Positions 62,815 to 64,000 of a stretch of DNA of 64,000 nucleotides are shown here, piece after piece. The notes beneath the pieces were generated by a model. That model made no database searches, was not told the origin of the DNA, and was given only the letters and a program-made list of their open reading frames with translations. A program made the position numbers and the translations under genes. Within the stretch, counting starts at the first letter, position 1; every line of letters starts with the position of its first letter. This stretch comes from Candidatus Obscuribacterales bacterium (GTDB lineage: Bacteria; Cyanobacteriota; Vampirovibrionia; Obscuribacterales; Obscuribacteraceae), in contig JAKFVQ010000007.1 of assembly GCA_021732085.1 (NCBI GenBank), positions 1-64,000 on the forward strand, written 5' to 3'.

Positions 62815-64000
62815 TTAGAATACCTGAAGGGCTTTGCGCGAGGCCAATTCTTTATGGCGCGCCAGGTGTTCACCAGACATGGTGACTATCTCTCCGACGC
62901 GGGGATCGCGCTGGATGGCTCCGCTCACATCCTCAAGAAATTTCTGTCCACCAAATGCATTCAAGTGCACCGTGTCGTGAAAATCCAGGCGTGAATATCT
63001 AGCAAAATCGTTGAGATCGTATACGGCCAGATTATGTGCCACCCCGAACTCTCGCAGTGACTGCAAGTAATTGACGTAGCCACCAGGCTTGAGCAAGCGG
63101 ATGTTATCCAGCATAATCGGCATGTTTACGATGATCAGCTCCATCCTTTCCTTGCGGCAAAACTCAGCGATCTTGTTCAAGAAATACATCTGAGTCTTGT
63201 AAGTATGTTTGTCGGGATGGTTGTATCGCGTCAAATATTCAACGGTGTTATCAATAAACTTAGCGTCAGCCGTCTTTCGGTCAATAGGACCAGCCATTAC
63301 CGCCTCAGGATGAATCTCTGCAGGCATATAATTAGGCAACAATCGATTACGATCCCACCATGTAAAAGGCGTCTTCGTCCATGGTCGAGGCAGTGCATAA
63401 TTCAAAAACTTGCAAGTAGCCTCATCGAGCGCAAGGCGAACGTCCAGCGCATATCCGTATAAATAGACCGTTCTTTGAAGCAACCAATCCAGCTTATGGT
63501 AGGGATTTCTAAAAACACGCTGCGCCACATCATCGATATTGACGATGCGGGTCACGTACTTAAATGTATCAGTGTCACCCGGTGCAGACAGAGTACTATC
63601 GATAAAATCCCGCGGTGCCAAGCCATAAATAACCACATCAGGACGAGTGGAGCTGGCGACCATTCCTTTCAGACTGATGTAAGCGTCGGAGGGCATTTGT
63701 CCTGGTGCAGCCAGACTGAATGTATGGTAGTCGCCCGGAAACCGCTTCTTCAGCTGATCTTCCAGGAAAACCGACTGATGGTGATTAGTTAGGTCCAGGC
63801 CTTTCTTCAGATAATTGGCATCACAACCGGCAACGGCACTGACCATCGTGGATGAGCCGAGAAGGGCAACGTTGCTGATGCGGTTTGTCTGGCGCAATTC
63901 ATTGAAAGTCCACCATGCCCAGCCTTTATAGTTGAACTTATAAGGGTCAAATGGAACAGGTTGAAAGAATGTCATCGATGCGTTGAAAGCAACGAAAATA
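62815..64000 (-). CDS. SGNH-hydrolase-like protein (AlgJ/AlgX type), start outside window
   Basis: At least 394 codons; the frame stays open to the right edge, where it reads IFVAFNASMTFFQPVPF, probably the end of a membrane anchor, so the true start lies beyond 64000. SGNH motifs are shared with the downstream paralogue: NVALLGSSTMVSAVAG (nucleophile Ser), HTFSLAAPGQMPSDAYISLK, VVIYGLAPRDFIDSTLSAPG, and the Asp/His DTVHLNAFGGQKF. Order and spacing of motifs match along the whole length, so the two are duplicates of one another. Probably acetylates a surface polysaccharide outside the membrane. A partner acyltransferase is expected to the right. Confidence 0.85.
   Translation of the reverse strand, partial: IFVAFNASMTFFQPVPFDPYKFNYKGWAWWTFNELRQTNRISNVALLGSSTMVSAVAGCDANYLKKGLDLTNHHQSVFLEDQLKKRFPGDYHTFSLAAPGQMPSDAYISLKGMVASSTRPDVVIYGLAPRDFIDSTLSAPGDTDTFKYVTRIVNIDDVAQRVFRNPYHKLDWLLQRTVYLYGYALDVRLALDEATCKFLNYALPRPWTKTPFTWWDRNRLLPNYMPAEIHPEAVMAGPIDRKTADAKFIDNTVEYLTRYNHPDKHTYKTQMYFLNKIAEFCRKERMELIIVNMPIMLDNIRLLKPGGYVNYLQSLREFGVAHNLAVYDLNDFARYSRLDFHDTVHLNAFGGQKFLEDVSGAIQRDPRVGEIVTMSGEHLARHKELASRKALQVF

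Overview
The window looks like a chromosomal segment of a Gram-negative-type bacterium with roughly balanced GC content. Several traits recall the non-photosynthetic relatives of Cyanobacteria (Vampirovibrionia/Melainabacteria, for example Obscuribacterales). These are a sugar-nucleotidyltransferase fused to a degenerate phosphomutase domain, a SigF-type sigma factor inside a type IV pilus cluster, a PknB-like kinase with an outside TPR region, and many low-complexity proteins without known function. This placement is an inference from gene content; there is no rRNA or other marker here. I saw no tRNA, rRNA, CRISPR array, integrase or insertion sequence.

Layout. 1-7242 (minus): the first 2414 codons of a giant exported, repetitive, glycine-rich surface protein that runs off the left edge. 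7708-13380 (minus): an exported large-subunit catalase, then three exported or anchored proteins, one TadG-like. 13549-18377 (plus): a TPR protein, a PAS-like/receiver protein with a degenerate HPt-like domain, and a dipeptide-type permease pair. 18968-29782: a small DUF2188-like protein, a GNAT acetyltransferase, gpsA, a GT4 glycosyltransferase, the nucleotidyltransferase/pseudo-phosphomutase fusion, a coiled-coil protein with a KAEPVV repeat, a biotin carrier + HMG-CoA lyase + methylglutaconyl-CoA hydratase operon (leucine breakdown), mobA and an unknown gene.

29879-43153 (minus) is a type IV pilus locus read right to left: pilB, pilT, pilC, terminator, SigF-like sigma factor, ABC ATPase, ABC permease, prepilin peptidase, a PilM-PilN-thioredoxin fusion, pilO, a PilP-like protein and an unknown protein. 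The thioredoxin fusion (WCPPC) and the three extra zinc ribbons on PilB are the most unusual protein architectures in the window. No pilin or secretin gene is in view.

43385-64000: a GT-C mannosyltransferase-like protein, a polytopic membrane protein with its small secreted partner, an OmpR-type regulator divergent from a PAS histidine kinase, aldose 1-epimerase, a DG-repeat protein, a glycine-zipper protein, a Ser/Thr kinase followed by a membrane TPR protein, a possible structured RNA ending in a strong terminator, an ABM-like protein, a methyltransferase, a predicted TetR/NemR-type operator-promoter upstream of an LRV-repeat protein and an SDR oxidoreductase, and two paralogous SGNH-hydrolase-like (AlgJ/AlgX-type) proteins, the second cut by the right edge.
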